The notes below the pieces were generated by a model. The model was not told where the DNA came from. It worked only from the letters and a program-made list of their open reading frames with translations, and made no database searches. Shown here one piece after another: positions 1 to 7,860 of a stretch of DNA of 64,000 nucleotides (the stretch's first letter is position 1; every line of letters starts with the position of its first letter). The translations under genes were made by a program, and so were the position numbers. Source of the DNA: Oryzisolibacter propanilivorax (GTDB taxonomy: Bacteria > Pseudomonadota > Gammaproteobacteria > Burkholderiales > Burkholderiaceae_C); assembly GCF_900103645.1 (NCBI RefSeq), contig NZ_FNHP01000011.1, positions 61,755 to 125,754 of the forward strand, written 5' to 3'.

Positions 1-105
1 GCTCCCGGCGCCGCTTCAGGCCAAGAAACCCTGGTGCCGGTGCCGGCGCCGTGCTTGCCTATAGTCATCCGCTTGCTGTTTCATGCCGACCTTCAGGAGC
101 GCCCC

Positions 106-1593
106 ATGCCCCCACGCCTGCCCTCGACCCCGCTGTGCGACCTGCTCGGCTGCCGCCTGCCCATCGTGCTGGCGGGCATGGGCGGCGTGGCGCGCAGCGA
201 GCTGGTGGCCGCCGTGAGCGGCGCCGGTGCCTTCGGCTTCCTGGGCATGGTGCGCGAGCCGCTAGCGCTGATCGAGCGCGAGGTGGCCGCCGTGCGCGCC
301 GCCGGGCACCAGCGCTTCGGCGTGAACCTGATACCGGCCGGCACCGACCCGGCCCTGCTGGCCGCGCAGGTGGACCTGTGCATCGCCCTGCAGGTGCCGG
401 TGGTGGGCCTGTTTTGGGACGTACACGCCGACGTGGTGGCGCGCCTGCGCCGGGCCGGCGTCACGGTGGTGCACCAGGTGGGCTCGGCGCGGCACGCGCT
501 GGACGCGCAGGCTGCCGGCGCGCACGCACTCATCGTGCAGGGCGTGGAGGCCGGCGGCCACGTGCACGGCACGCAGCCCCTGCATGAGGTGCTGGCCGAG
601 GTCCTGGCCCTGACCGAACTGCCGGTGGCCGCCGCCGGCGGGCTGGCCGATGGGCGCGACGTGGCGCGCGTGCTGCACCAGGGCGCGCAGGCGGCCGTGC
701 TGGGCACGGCCTTCATCGCCACGCCCGAGTCCTTTGCGCACGACGTGCACCGGCAGGCGCTGCTGGCCGCGCAGGACGGCGACACGGTGCTGACCGAGGA
801 CTTCCACATCAACTGGCCGCCGCACAGCCCGGTGCGGGTGCTGCAGTGCCCGGTCACGCGCGGCGAGCGCGGCGACCCGCACGCCGGCGCGCGCACCGTC
901 ATCGGCGACGAGGAGGGCCGGCCGATCTACCGGTTCTCCACCGACTCGCCGCTGCGCTCCATGACCGGCGCGCTGGCCGACATGGCGCTGTACGCCGGCA
1001 CCGGCGTCGGCCGGGTGAACGCCATCGTGCCCGCGGCCGATCTGGTGCAGCAGCTGGCGCAGGACGCCGCCGCGCACCTGCGGCTGCTGCAGGAGCCCGA
1101 CACGCCGGTCGAATACGCCTCCCCCGTGTGCTACGCGCCCGAGTTCCAGCGCCAGCGCGACGAACACCTGGCCACGCAGCTGCAGGAGCTTTTGGAGGCC
1201 GAGCGCGCCGGCGCGCGCGTGGCGCTGGAGACCGGCCGCGCCGTGCCGCAGGGCGACGCGCCGCTGCGCACGCTGGTTGAGTCCATCCAGCACGACGAGG
1301 CGCACTGGTGCGGCGTGCTGCTGCGCGCGCTGCGCCGCCTGGGCGCGCAGCCGGGCACGCGCACCGGCGATTTCTACGGCAAGGCCATGGCGGTGGCCGA
1401 CCTGCGCGAGCGCATGGCCCTGCTCAACCGCGGCCAGGGCTGGGTGGCGCGCCGCGTGCGCGAGCTGCTGCAGGAGCTGGAGCCGGAGCACGAAGACCTG
1501 CGCGCCGACCTGCAGGCGATGCTGCAGGGCCACCAGGACAACCTGGCGCGCGTGAACGCCGCGCTGGGCCTGCAGGCGCCGCAAAAAGCATAG
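106..1593 (+). CDS. Nitronate monooxygenase-like flavoprotein with a C-terminal helical domain
   Basis: The 495-residue product is a TIM-barrel FMN enzyme of the nitronate monooxygenase / 2-nitropropane dioxygenase family, which oxidises alkyl nitronates to carbonyl compounds and nitrite. The N-terminal PIVLAGMGGVA segment (about 18-28), GVEAGGHVHG (about 147-156) and the AAAGG...GTAF phosphate-binding region (about 175-205) fit the family. Start chosen at ATG 106 because CAGGAGC lies 5 nt upstream; an in-frame ATG at 34 has no ribosome site. Usual family members are 320-360 residues. Here about 165 extra residues follow, rich in Glu, Arg and Leu with a DEAHW stretch, probably a helical bundle (I recall such fusions being annotated with DUF6306). 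Its role is unknown. The stop codon lies inside a dispersed repeat. Confidence 0.82.
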   Translation: MPPRLPSTPLCDLLGCRLPIVLAGMGGVARSELVAAVSGAGAFGFLGMVREPLALIEREVAAVRAAGHQRFGVNLIPAGTDPALLAAQVDLCIALQVPVVGLFWDVHADVVARLRRAGVTVVHQVGSARHALDAQAAGAHALIVQGVEAGGHVHGTQPLHEVLAEVLALTELPVAAAGGLADGRDVARVLHQGAQAAVLGTAFIATPESFAHDVHRQALLAAQDGDTVLTEDFHINWPPHSPVRVLQCPVTRGERGDPHAGARTVIGDEEGRPIYRFSTDSPLRSMTGALADMALYAGTGVGRVNAIVPAADLVQQLAQDAAAHLRLLQEPDTPVEYASPVCYAPEFQRQRDEHLATQLQELLEAERAGARVALETGRAVPQGDAPLRTLVESIQHDEAHWCGVLLRALRRLGAQPGTRTGDFYGKAMAVADLRERMALLNRGQGWVARRVRELLQELEPEHEDLRADLQAMLQGHQDNLARVNAALGLQAPQKA

Positions 1594-1633
1594 CTGCCGG
1601 CCCTTGACTTGCAAGGGCCTCAGCCGCTTTTGA
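1582..1633 (+). repeat. Dispersed TAGCTGC repeat; hairpin between convergent genes
   Basis: A copy of the window-wide repeat. The TAG at 1591 is the stop of the upstream gene, and the TGA of the opposing gene (1620-1622) is also within it. Arms GGCCCTTG (1599-1606) and CAAGGGCC (1612-1619) form a perfect 8-bp stem flanked by short A and T runs, so it may act as a bidirectional terminator. Confidence 0.75.
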
Positions 1634-3086
1634 CCACTTTCTTCCAGGTCTGCCAGAACGCCGGCTCCTGCGTCGTGCCGAAGTTGATGCGCATCAGCGT
1701 GCACGGCTGGCGCGTGGCGTGGAACAGCGCGCCCGGGGCGATCAGGTAGCCCTCGTCCATCAGGCGCTGGGCCAGCACGTCGGTGTCCACGCCCGTGTCC
1801 ACCCAGCCGAACATGCCGGCCGGCTCGGCGGCGAAGCGGCAGCCTGCCGCCAGCGCCAGCTGCACGCTGCGCGCGCGGGCGCGGTCCAGCGCGGCGCGGA
1901 TGCGCTCGCCGTGGCGGCGCAGCTGGCCCTGCTCGATGCACAGCGCCAGCGCCTGCTCCAGCAGCGCCGGCGTGGTCAGCGAGGACAGCAGTTTCGTGTC
2001 CAGCAGCCGCTCGACCAGGTGCGGCGGCGCGGCCAGGTAGCCGATGCGCCAGTTGGGCGCCAGGATCTTGGCAAAACCGCTGATGTAGAGCGTGCGCTGC
2101 AGGCCGTCCAGCGCCGCCAGGCGCGTGGCGTGCTCGGGCGCGATGTGGCCGTAGGTGTCGTCCTCGGCGATGTAGAAATCGTGCTGCTGCGCCAGCTGCA
2201 GGACGCGGTGCGCGCTGGCCGGCGACAGGCTGTAGCCGGTGGGGTTGTGCAGCACGCTGACGCTGACGAACAGCTTGGGCGCGTGCAGTTCGCACAGCCG
2301 CGCCATGACGGCCAGGTCCGGCCCTTGCGGGCCGCGCGGCACGGGCAGCACGCGCATTCCCAATGCGTCCAGGCGGGCGAACTCGACGCTCCAGCCGGGC
2401 TCCTCCACCAGCACCGGGTCGCCGGCCTTGAGCAGCGCGCGGCTGACGATGTCCAGCGCCTGGGTGGCGCCCAGGGTGGTGATGATCTGGCGCGGCGTGG
2501 CGGCGATCTGCAGGTCCCCCAGGCGCTGCGCCAGCGCCGCGCGCAGCCGGGCGTCGCCCATGGGCTCGCCGTAGCTCAGCGACGCCTGGCGCAGCGCGCC
2601 GCCGGCGGCCACCTTGCGCACCGCGGCGGGCAGGAAGCGCGCCTCCTCCAGCCAGGCACGTGGCAGGGTGCCGGCGCCGGGCTGCGGCCGGTCCGACAGC
2701 TGGTGGAACATGCCGCGGATCAGCGCCATGGCGTTGATGCGCGAGCCTGCGGCGCGCACGCCCAGCGATTCCTGCAGCGTCGCCGGGGGCAGCTCCCGCA
2801 CTCCCGAAACCATAGCTGCAGGCCCTTTATTTACATGGGCCTGGGCCACTTTTTGCCCTACATCGCGCACGAAGAAGCCGCGCTGGCGCCGCGCCAGCAC
2901 CAGGCCCTGCGCCTGCAGCTTGTCGTAGGCGGCGACCACGGTGTGCGGGCTCACGCCCTGCTGGCGCGCGCATTCGCGCACCGACGGCAGGCGCGCGCCG
3001 GCGGACAGCAACCGGGCGCGGATGCGCTCGGCGAAACGCTCGGCCAGCTGGTCGGCCAGGGTGCGGTCGGGCGTGCGGGTCAGCAT
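1620..3086 (-). CDS. MocR/PdxR-type regulator (GntR HTH fused to aminotransferase-like domain)
   Basis: A chimeric transcription factor: an N-terminal GntR winged helix (about residues 8-70 from the chosen start, with LPSVRECARQQGVSPHTVV as recognition region) joined to a fold-type I aminotransferase-like domain carrying a PLP-lysine motif (SGFAKILAPNWRIGY, near residue 335). MocR proteins sense PLP or amino acids and often control transporters or PLP enzymes. It is divergent from a LysE exporter, its likely target. Start uncertain: ATG 3086 puts about 9 residues before the HTH; GTG 3179 and ATG 3158 are in frame but would run through the candidate operator. The linker after the HTH (QKVAQAHVNKGPAAM) is translated from a copy of the dispersed repeat. 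The last codons and stop lie in another copy. Confidence 0.85.
   Translation of the reverse strand: MLTRTPDRTLADQLAERFAERIRARLLSAGARLPSVRECARQQGVSPHTVVAAYDKLQAQGLVLARRQRGFFVRDVGQKVAQAHVNKGPAAMVSGVRELPPATLQESLGVRAAGSRINAMALIRGMFHQLSDRPQPGAGTLPRAWLEEARFLPAAVRKVAAGGALRQASLSYGEPMGDARLRAALAQRLGDLQIAATPRQIITTLGATQALDIVSRALLKAGDPVLVEEPGWSVEFARLDALGMRVLPVPRGPQGPDLAVMARLCELHAPKLFVSVSVLHNPTGYSLSPASAHRVLQLAQQHDFYIAEDDTYGHIAPEHATRLAALDGLQRTLYISGFAKILAPNWRIGYLAAPPHLVERLLDTKLLSSLTTPALLEQALALCIEQGQLRRHGERIRAALDRARARSVQLALAAGCRFAAEPAGMFGWVDTGVDTDVLAQRLMDEGYLIAPGALFHATRQPCTLMRINFGTTQEPAFWQTWKKVVKSG
2812..2860 (+). repeat. Dispersed repeat copy inside the MocR linker
   Basis: CATAGCTGCAGGCCC begins at 2811 and is followed by TTTATTTACA and GGGCCTGGGCC, the same architecture as the intergenic copies. 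It lies wholly within the regulator's coding sequence, in frame on the opposite strand, exactly between the DNA-binding and aminotransferase-like domains. Confidence 0.8.
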
Positions 3087-3129
3087 GTGTCGGTATGGCA
3101 AGCGATACAGTTCGTGTGCGTGTGGGTGG

Positions 3130-3168
3130 CACTGTACTGCTGCTGTAGCGGTCGGCATGCCTACAGTG
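3130..3168. promoter_or_regulatory. Candidate MocR operator between regulator and lysE-type gene
   Basis: CACTGTA (3130-3136) and TACAGTG (3162-3168) are a perfect inverted pair. A further CTGTA (3143-3147) repeats the first one 11 bp on, about one helical turn. MocR proteins commonly bind repeats of this sort in divergent promoters. TACAGT in each arm could also serve as a -10 element. Function is inferred. Confidence 0.45.
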
Positions 3169-3202
3169 GTGGCATTCACTGCCCGTTTTTTTGTTTTTTC
3201 CC

Positions 3203-3802
3203 ATGCCCCTGGTCGAATTCACTGCCCTGCTGGTGCTGGCCACCGCGATGAGCTTCACGCCCGGCCCCAACACCACCCTGTCCACCGCGCTGGCGGCCAA
3301 CCGCGGCCTGCCGGCCGCCATGCGCTTCGTCGCCGCCGTGCCGGTGGGCTGGAGCCTGCTGCTGCTGCTGTGCGCCGCCGGCCTGGGCGCGGCGGTGGTG
3401 GCCCTGCCGCCGCTGCGCTGGGCCATCAAGGCGCTGGGCATCGGCTACCTGCTGTGGCTGGCGTTCAAGCTCAGCCAGTCCGCGCGCCTGTCCGAGGCCG
3501 ACAGCGCGCGCCTGTCGGTGGGCTTCTGGCAGGGCGTGCTGCTGCAGTTCGTGAACATCAAGGCCTGGCTGCTGGCGCTGACCATCGTCGCCGGCTGGGT
3601 CATCGGGCACGACGACGGCACCGCGCGCCTGGCCGTGGTGCTGCCGGTGATGCTGTTCTTCGCCTTCACCAGCAACCTGACCTACGCCGCCGTGGGTGCG
3701 CTGCTGCGCCACTGGCTGGCGCACGGCAGCCGTCTGCTGTGGTTCAACCGCGCCATGGCGCTGGTGCTGGTGGCGACGGCGCTGTGGATGGTGGCGGCCT
3801 GA
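3203..3802 (+). CDS. LysE/RhtB-family amino-acid exporter
   Basis: A 199-residue inner-membrane protein with the family's N-terminal FTPGPNT motif (about 17-23) and about six hydrophobic segments, the normal size for LysE/RhtB. These permeases export amino acids such as lysine, arginine, homoserine or threonine by proton exchange; the substrate cannot be read here. ATG 3203 is preferred to the TTG 12 nt upstream. It is divergent from the MocR regulator, and a PLP aminotransferase follows 100 bp downstream on the same strand, so the trio may sense, export and transaminate a common amino acid. Confidence 0.85.
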   Translation: MPLVEFTALLVLATAMSFTPGPNTTLSTALAANRGLPAAMRFVAAVPVGWSLLLLLCAAGLGAAVVALPPLRWAIKALGIGYLLWLAFKLSQSARLSEADSARLSVGFWQGVLLQFVNIKAWLLALTIVAGWVIGHDDGTARLAVVLPVMLFFAFTSNLTYAAVGALLRHWLAHGSRLLWFNRAMALVLVATALWMVAA

Positions 3803-3902
3803 AGGCGCGCGCGCCCGGCCTGCCCCGCTCGCCTGTGTGAACCGCACCCCGTCCGACCGCCACCGCACCTGCCCTTTTTTTCTGCCCCCCGAAAGTCCTT
3901 CC

Positions 3903-5081
3903 ATGACCGCCTGGACCCTGGCGCAACGCGCCACCAAGATGAACCCTTCGGTGATCCGCGAGATCCTGAAGGTGACCGAGCAGCCCGGCATCATCAGCCT
4001 GGCCGGCGGCCTGCCCGCGCCGCAGACCTTTCCCGTGGCGCAGTTCGCCCAGGCCGCAGCCGCGGTGCTGGAGCGGGACGGCGCCGCCGCGCTGCAGTAC
4101 GCCGCCAGCGAGGGTTATGCGCCGCTGCGCCAGGCGGTGGCCGATCTGCTGCCGTGGGACGTGCATCCTGACCAGGTGCTGATCACCACCGGCAGCCAGC
4201 AGGCGCTGGACCTGGTGGCCAAGGTGCTGATCGACCCGGGCAGCCGCGTGCTGGTGGAAACGCCCACCTACCTCGGCGCGCTGCAGGCCTTCGCGCCCAT
4301 GGAGCCGCAGGTGGTGGCCGTGGACAGCGATGACGACGGCGTGCACATCGAGGACCTGGCGGCCAAGGCCGGCAGCGGCGCGGCCAAGGCGCGCTTCCTG
4401 TACGTGCTGCCCAACTTCCAGAACCCCACCGGCCGCACCATGACCGAGGCGCGGCGCCAGCAGCTGGTCGAGCGTGCGGCCGAGCTGGACCTGCCGCTGC
4501 TGGAGGACAACCCCTACGGCGAGCTGTGGTTCGACCAGCCCCCACCCGCGCCGCTGGCCGCGCGCAACCCCGAGGGCACGCTGTACATGGGGTCGTTTTC
4601 CAAGGTGCTGGCGCCGGGCCTGCGCCTGGGCTATCTGGTTGCGCCGCGCGCGCTGTACCCCAAGCTGCTGCAGGCGAAGCAGGCCGCTGACCTGCACACG
4701 CCCAGCTTCAACCAGCGCCTGGTGGCCGAGGTGCTGCAGGGCGGCTTCCTGGAACGCCATGTGCCCGCCATCCGGCAGCTCTACCAGCGCCAGTGCCAGG
4801 CCATGCTGGCGGCGCTGCAGCAGCACCTGGCACCCCTGGGCGTGACCTGGAACCGCCCCGCCGGCGGCATGTTCCTGTGGCTGCGCCTGCCCGAAGGCAT
4901 GGACGCGCTGGCGCTGCTGCCGCGCGCCGTGGAGCAGCACGTGGCCTTCGTGCCCGGCGCGGCGTTCTACGCCGAAGGCGGCGACGCGCGCACGCTGCGC
5001 CTGTCGTTCGTCACCGCGACCGAGGCGCAGATTCATACCGGCATCGCCGCACTCGCCACAGCCATCCGCAGCGGCGCATGA
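3903..5081 (+). CDS. PLP-dependent aminotransferase, 2-aminoadipate/LysN-like
   Basis: A 392-residue fold-type I aminotransferase lacking the HTH of its MocR relatives. It shows NFQNPTGRTM (about 171-180), DNPYGEL, and the PLP-binding lysine in MGSFSKVLAPGLRLGY (Lys near 233), plus the C-terminal LRLSF segment. Closest in style are LysN-like 2-aminoadipate or branched-chain/aromatic aminotransferases; the substrate is inferred only broadly. ATG 3903 gives the typical N-terminus (two Ala/Thr-rich residues, then KMNPSVIREIL). Its TGA overlaps an ATG of the next frame, and phzF-like and dehydratase genes follow closely, suggesting one transcript. Confidence 0.82.
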   Translation: MTAWTLAQRATKMNPSVIREILKVTEQPGIISLAGGLPAPQTFPVAQFAQAAAAVLERDGAAALQYAASEGYAPLRQAVADLLPWDVHPDQVLITTGSQQALDLVAKVLIDPGSRVLVETPTYLGALQAFAPMEPQVVAVDSDDDGVHIEDLAAKAGSGAAKARFLYVLPNFQNPTGRTMTEARRQQLVERAAELDLPLLEDNPYGELWFDQPPPAPLAARNPEGTLYMGSFSKVLAPGLRLGYLVAPRALYPKLLQAKQAADLHTPSFNQRLVAEVLQGGFLERHVPAIRQLYQRQCQAMLAALQQHLAPLGVTWNRPAGGMFLWLRLPEGMDALALLPRAVEQHVAFVPGAAFYAEGGDARTLRLSFVTATEAQIHTGIAALATAIRSGA

Positions 5082-5098
5082 CAGCAGCAGGAGTCCCC

Positions 5099-5995
5099 AT
5101 GCGCCAACGTCCTTTCCAGCAAGTCGATGTCTTCACCGCCACCCCCTACCTCGGCAACCCCTTGGCCGTGGTGCTGGACGGCGAGGGCCTGAGCGACGCG
5201 CAGATGCAGCGCTTCACCGACTGGACGCACCTGTCGGAGGCCACCTTCGTGCTGCCGCCCACGCCCGAGGGCCGCGCCGCCGGCGCCGACTACCGCGTGC
5301 GCATCTTCAGCCCCGGGCGCGAGCTGCCGTTTGCCGGCCACCCCACCCTGGGCAGCTGCCATGCCTGGCTGGCGGCGGGCGGCCAGCCGCGCACCGCCGG
5401 GCGCATCGTGCAGGAGTGCGGCGTCGGCCTGGTGCCCATCCGCCAGGAGGAGGGCCGCCTGGCCTTCGCCGCGCCGCCGCTGCGCAGGAGCGGCCCGCTG
5501 CCCGAGGACGACGTGGCGCTGATCGCGCGCGGGCTGGGCATTGCGCGCGGCGACATCGTGCGGCACGCCTGGTGCGACAACGGCCCGGGCTGGCGCGGCG
5601 TGCTGCTGGCATCGGCCGAGCAGGTGGTGGCACTGCGCCCGGACGCGGCGCTGCTGGCCGGGCTGGATGTGGGCGTGGTCGGCCCGCGCGGCAAGGTGGG
5701 CGTGCTGGCCGCGCAGCCGGCGGGCCAGGACACCGCTTTCGAGGTACGCGCCTTCTTCGCCGGCGCCGGCGCGCTGATCGAAGACCCGGTCACCGGCAGC
5801 CTGAACGCCGCGCTGGCGCAGTGGCTCATCCAGGCCGGCCTGGCGCCGCGCCGCTACATCGCCGCGCAGGGCGCCGCCCTGGGCCGCGCCGGGCGTGTGC
5901 ACGTCGATGCCGACGACGACAACGACGACGACGGCGGGCAGATCTGGATCGGCGGGCACAGCGTGACCTGCGTGCGCGGCGAGGTCAGGCTGTGA
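5099..5995 (+). CDS. PhzF-family isomerase/epimerase
   Basis: A 298-residue member of the PhzF/DapF-fold family. Landmarks are VDVFTATPYLGNPLAVV near the N-terminus, the proposed catalytic glutamate in LSEATFVL (Glu47), GRELPFAGHPTLGS, and EDPVTGSLN in the second half. Family enzymes act as isomerases, but most members have unknown substrates. ATG 5099 is preceded by CAGGAG; an ATG at 5078 overlapping the upstream stop is possible. An Asp-rich stretch near the C-terminus (5905-5935, GAC/AAC codons) looks like a small triplet expansion in a surface loop. The stop overlaps the next gene's GTG. Confidence 0.85.
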   Translation: MRQRPFQQVDVFTATPYLGNPLAVVLDGEGLSDAQMQRFTDWTHLSEATFVLPPTPEGRAAGADYRVRIFSPGRELPFAGHPTLGSCHAWLAAGGQPRTAGRIVQECGVGLVPIRQEEGRLAFAAPPLRRSGPLPEDDVALIARGLGIARGDIVRHAWCDNGPGWRGVLLASAEQVVALRPDAALLAGLDVGVVGPRGKVGVLAAQPAGQDTAFEVRAFFAGAGALIEDPVTGSLNAALAQWLIQAGLAPRRYIAAQGAALGRAGRVHVDADDDNDDDGGQIWIGGHSVTCVRGEVRL

Positions 5996-6996
5996 GCGCG
6001 GGCGTGAACACGGACATGGACGCGGCCGATGACCTGCCCGGCCTGGACGAGATCGCGCAGGCCGCGCGCCTGGTGCACGCCGAGTTCCCGCCCACGCCGC
6101 AGTACCGCTGGGCGCTGCTGGAGCGGCGCCTGGGCACCGAGTGCTGGCTCAAGCACGAGAACCACAACCCGGTGGGCGCCTTCAAGATCCGCGGCGGCCT
6201 GACATACTTCGACGCGCTGGCGCGTGCCGGCGCGCTGCCGCGCGAGGTCCTGAGCGCCACGCGCGGCAACCACGGCCAGAGCATCGCCTGGGCCGCGCGC
6301 CGCCACGGCGTGGCCTGCACCATCGTCGTGCCGCACGGCAACTCGGTCGAGAAGAACGCCGCCATGCGCGCCCTGGGCGCGCAGCTGGTCGAGCACGGCG
6401 ACGACTTCCAGGCCGCGCGCGAGCACGCCCTGCAGCTGGCTGCCGAGCGCGGCGCGCACATGGTGCCCAGCTACCACCGCGAACTGGTGCGCGGCGTGGC
6501 CACCTACTGGTGGGAGCTGCTGCGCGCCGCGCCGCACCTGCAGGTGCTGTACGTGCCCATCGGCCTGGGCTCGGGCGCCTGCGCGGCGGTCGCCGCCAAG
6601 CGAGCCCTGGCGCACCCGGCGCGCATCGTCGGGGTGGTCAGCCGGCATGCCACCACCTACGCCGATTCGCTGGCCGCTGGCCGCGTGGTGCCGGCGCCGG
6701 TGTCCACCGTGCTGGCCGACGGCATGGCGGTGCGCGTGGCCGACGCCGACGCGCTGGCGGTGCTGGCGCGGCACCTGGACCGCGTGGTGCAGGTCAGCGA
6801 CGACGAGGTCGCCGCCGCCATGCGCGCGCTGTTCAGCGACACGCACAACGTCGCCGAGGGCGCCGGCGCCGCCGCACTGGCCGCGGCGCTGCAGGACCAG
6901 CGCCAGGGCCGGCTGGCCGGCCAGTCGGTGGGCCTGGCGTTGACTGGCGGCAATGTGGACGCAAGCGTGTTCGCGCGCGTGCTGGCGGGCGGCTGA
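5992..6996 (+). CDS. Threonine dehydratase-like PLP enzyme (fold type II)
   Basis: A 334-residue fold-type II PLP enzyme. The Schiff-base lysine lies in NPVGAFKIRGG (Lys65), followed by SATRGNHGQSIAWAARR and a glycine-rich phosphate loop GLGSGAC (about 192-198). It has no C-terminal ACT domain, so it is a catabolic or serine/threonine/hydroxyaspartate-type ammonia lyase rather than IlvA. Annotators might also choose serine racemase or hydroxyectoine dehydratase (EutB); no ectoine genes are nearby. GTG 5992 is chosen because GAGGTCAGG lies just upstream and it overlaps the phzF stop by 4 nt, a sign of translational coupling. Confidence 0.8.
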   Translation: MSAGVNTDMDAADDLPGLDEIAQAARLVHAEFPPTPQYRWALLERRLGTECWLKHENHNPVGAFKIRGGLTYFDALARAGALPREVLSATRGNHGQSIAWAARRHGVACTIVVPHGNSVEKNAAMRALGAQLVEHGDDFQAAREHALQLAAERGAHMVPSYHRELVRGVATYWWELLRAAPHLQVLYVPIGLGSGACAAVAAKRALAHPARIVGVVSRHATTYADSLAAGRVVPAPVSTVLADGMAVRVADADALAVLARHLDRVVQVSDDEVAAAMRALFSDTHNVAEGAGAAALAAALQDQRQGRLAGQSVGLALTGGNVDASVFARVLAGG

Positions 6997-7106
6997 CCAT
7001 CCAGGCGCCGACACGGCGGCATGACGCCGCCACCCTCGGCGCGCGCGGGCCATGACGCCGCGCGCCGCCCGTCCCGGCCGCGACAAGCGCGCGCCCGGCC
7101 GCTGCA

Positions 7107-7112
7107 CACAAT
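7107..7112 (+). promoter_or_regulatory. -10-like CACAAT 7 nt before the phosphatase start
   Basis: CACAAT ends 7 nt before ATG 7120 and no Shine-Dalgarno is present. A transcript starting at the usual distance would begin at or next to the start codon. No convincing -35 is visible. One of six such arrangements in the window. Confidence 0.4.
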
Positions 7113-7119
7113 GGCCCGC

Positions 7120-7791
7120 ATGGGAACCCTGCATCTCGTGCGCCATGCCCAGGCCTCGTTCGGGGCCGACGACTACGACCGCCTGAGCGCGCGCGGCCAG
7201 CAGCAAGCGCTGCGCCTGGGCGAGTACTGGCGCGAGCGCGGCCTGCGCTTCGACGCGGTGCTCACCGGCACCCTGCGCCGGCACGCGCAGACGCTGGCCG
7301 GCATCGCCGAAGGCCTGGGCCAGGCGCTGCCGGCCGCGCAGAGCCTGCCGGCGCTGAACGAGTACGACGGCCGCGCGCTGATCGCCGCCCTGCACGCCGC
7401 CCCGCCGGCGGTGGATACGCCGGAGGGCTACCGCCAGTACTTCCGCCTGCTGTGCGACGCGCTGGCGCAGTGGATGGCCGGCACCCTGAGCCCCGCCGGC
7501 ATGCCTGCGTGGCAGGACTTCCACGCCGGCGTGCACGGCGTGCTGGAGCAGGTGCGCCAGCAGCACGCCGGCCAGCAGGTGCTGCTGGTCTCCAGCGGCG
7601 GCCCGATCTCGACGGCCATCGGCCAGGTGCTGGCCACCCCGCCGGAGGTGACCATCGCGCTGAACATGCGCCTGCGCAACAGCGCCGTGAGCGAGTTCAG
7701 CGTGGCGCCGAAGCGGCTGATGCTGCAGACCTTCAACACCCTGGCGCACCTGGACGCGCCGCCGTATGCGGACTGGGTGACGCACGCCTGA
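7120..7791 (+). CDS. Histidine phosphatase family protein (phosphoglycerate mutase-like)
   Basis: A 223-residue protein of the histidine phosphatase superfamily. The phosphoacceptor histidine is His9 in HLVRHAQASFG (RHA rather than the usual RHG), followed by LSARGQQQALRLG; LTGTLRRHAQT and a late SSGGPIS segment complete the catalytic pocket. The substrate is unknown; relatives dephosphorylate sugar phosphates, phosphoproteins or small metabolites. ATG 7120 is preferred to ATG 7111 because family members usually begin MGTL-LVRH and a -10-like hexamer overlaps the upstream ATG. It converges on the creatininase-like gene, with a dispersed repeat between. Confidence 0.82.
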   Translation: MGTLHLVRHAQASFGADDYDRLSARGQQQALRLGEYWRERGLRFDAVLTGTLRRHAQTLAGIAEGLGQALPAAQSLPALNEYDGRALIAALHAAPPAVDTPEGYRQYFRLLCDALAQWMAGTLSPAGMPAWQDFHAGVHGVLEQVRQQHAGQQVLLVSSGGPISTAIGQVLATPPEVTIALNMRLRNSAVSEFSVAPKRLMLQTFNTLAHLDAPPYADWVTHA

Positions 7792-7796
7792 TTTGT

Positions 7797-7860
7797 GCTA
7801 TTTGAAAGATAGCTGCATGCCCTCTCTCCATAAGGGCTAGAGGCCGTTTTTGCTTTATTT
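7797..7860 (+). repeat. Dispersed TAGCTGC repeat between convergent genes
   Basis: GCTATTTGAAAGATAGCTGC, then CCCT...AAGGG and AGAGGCCGTTTTTGC. This is one of the fullest copies and occupies essentially all of the 63-bp gap between the two convergent genes, where it may serve as a terminator. Confidence 0.75.

Noticed and set aside
5905..5935. Asp/Asn codon run near the end of the PhzF-family gene, possibly a contingency repeat
   Set aside because: GAC and AAC codons are interrupted and in frame; length change would be in threes, so phase variation by frameshift is not supported.
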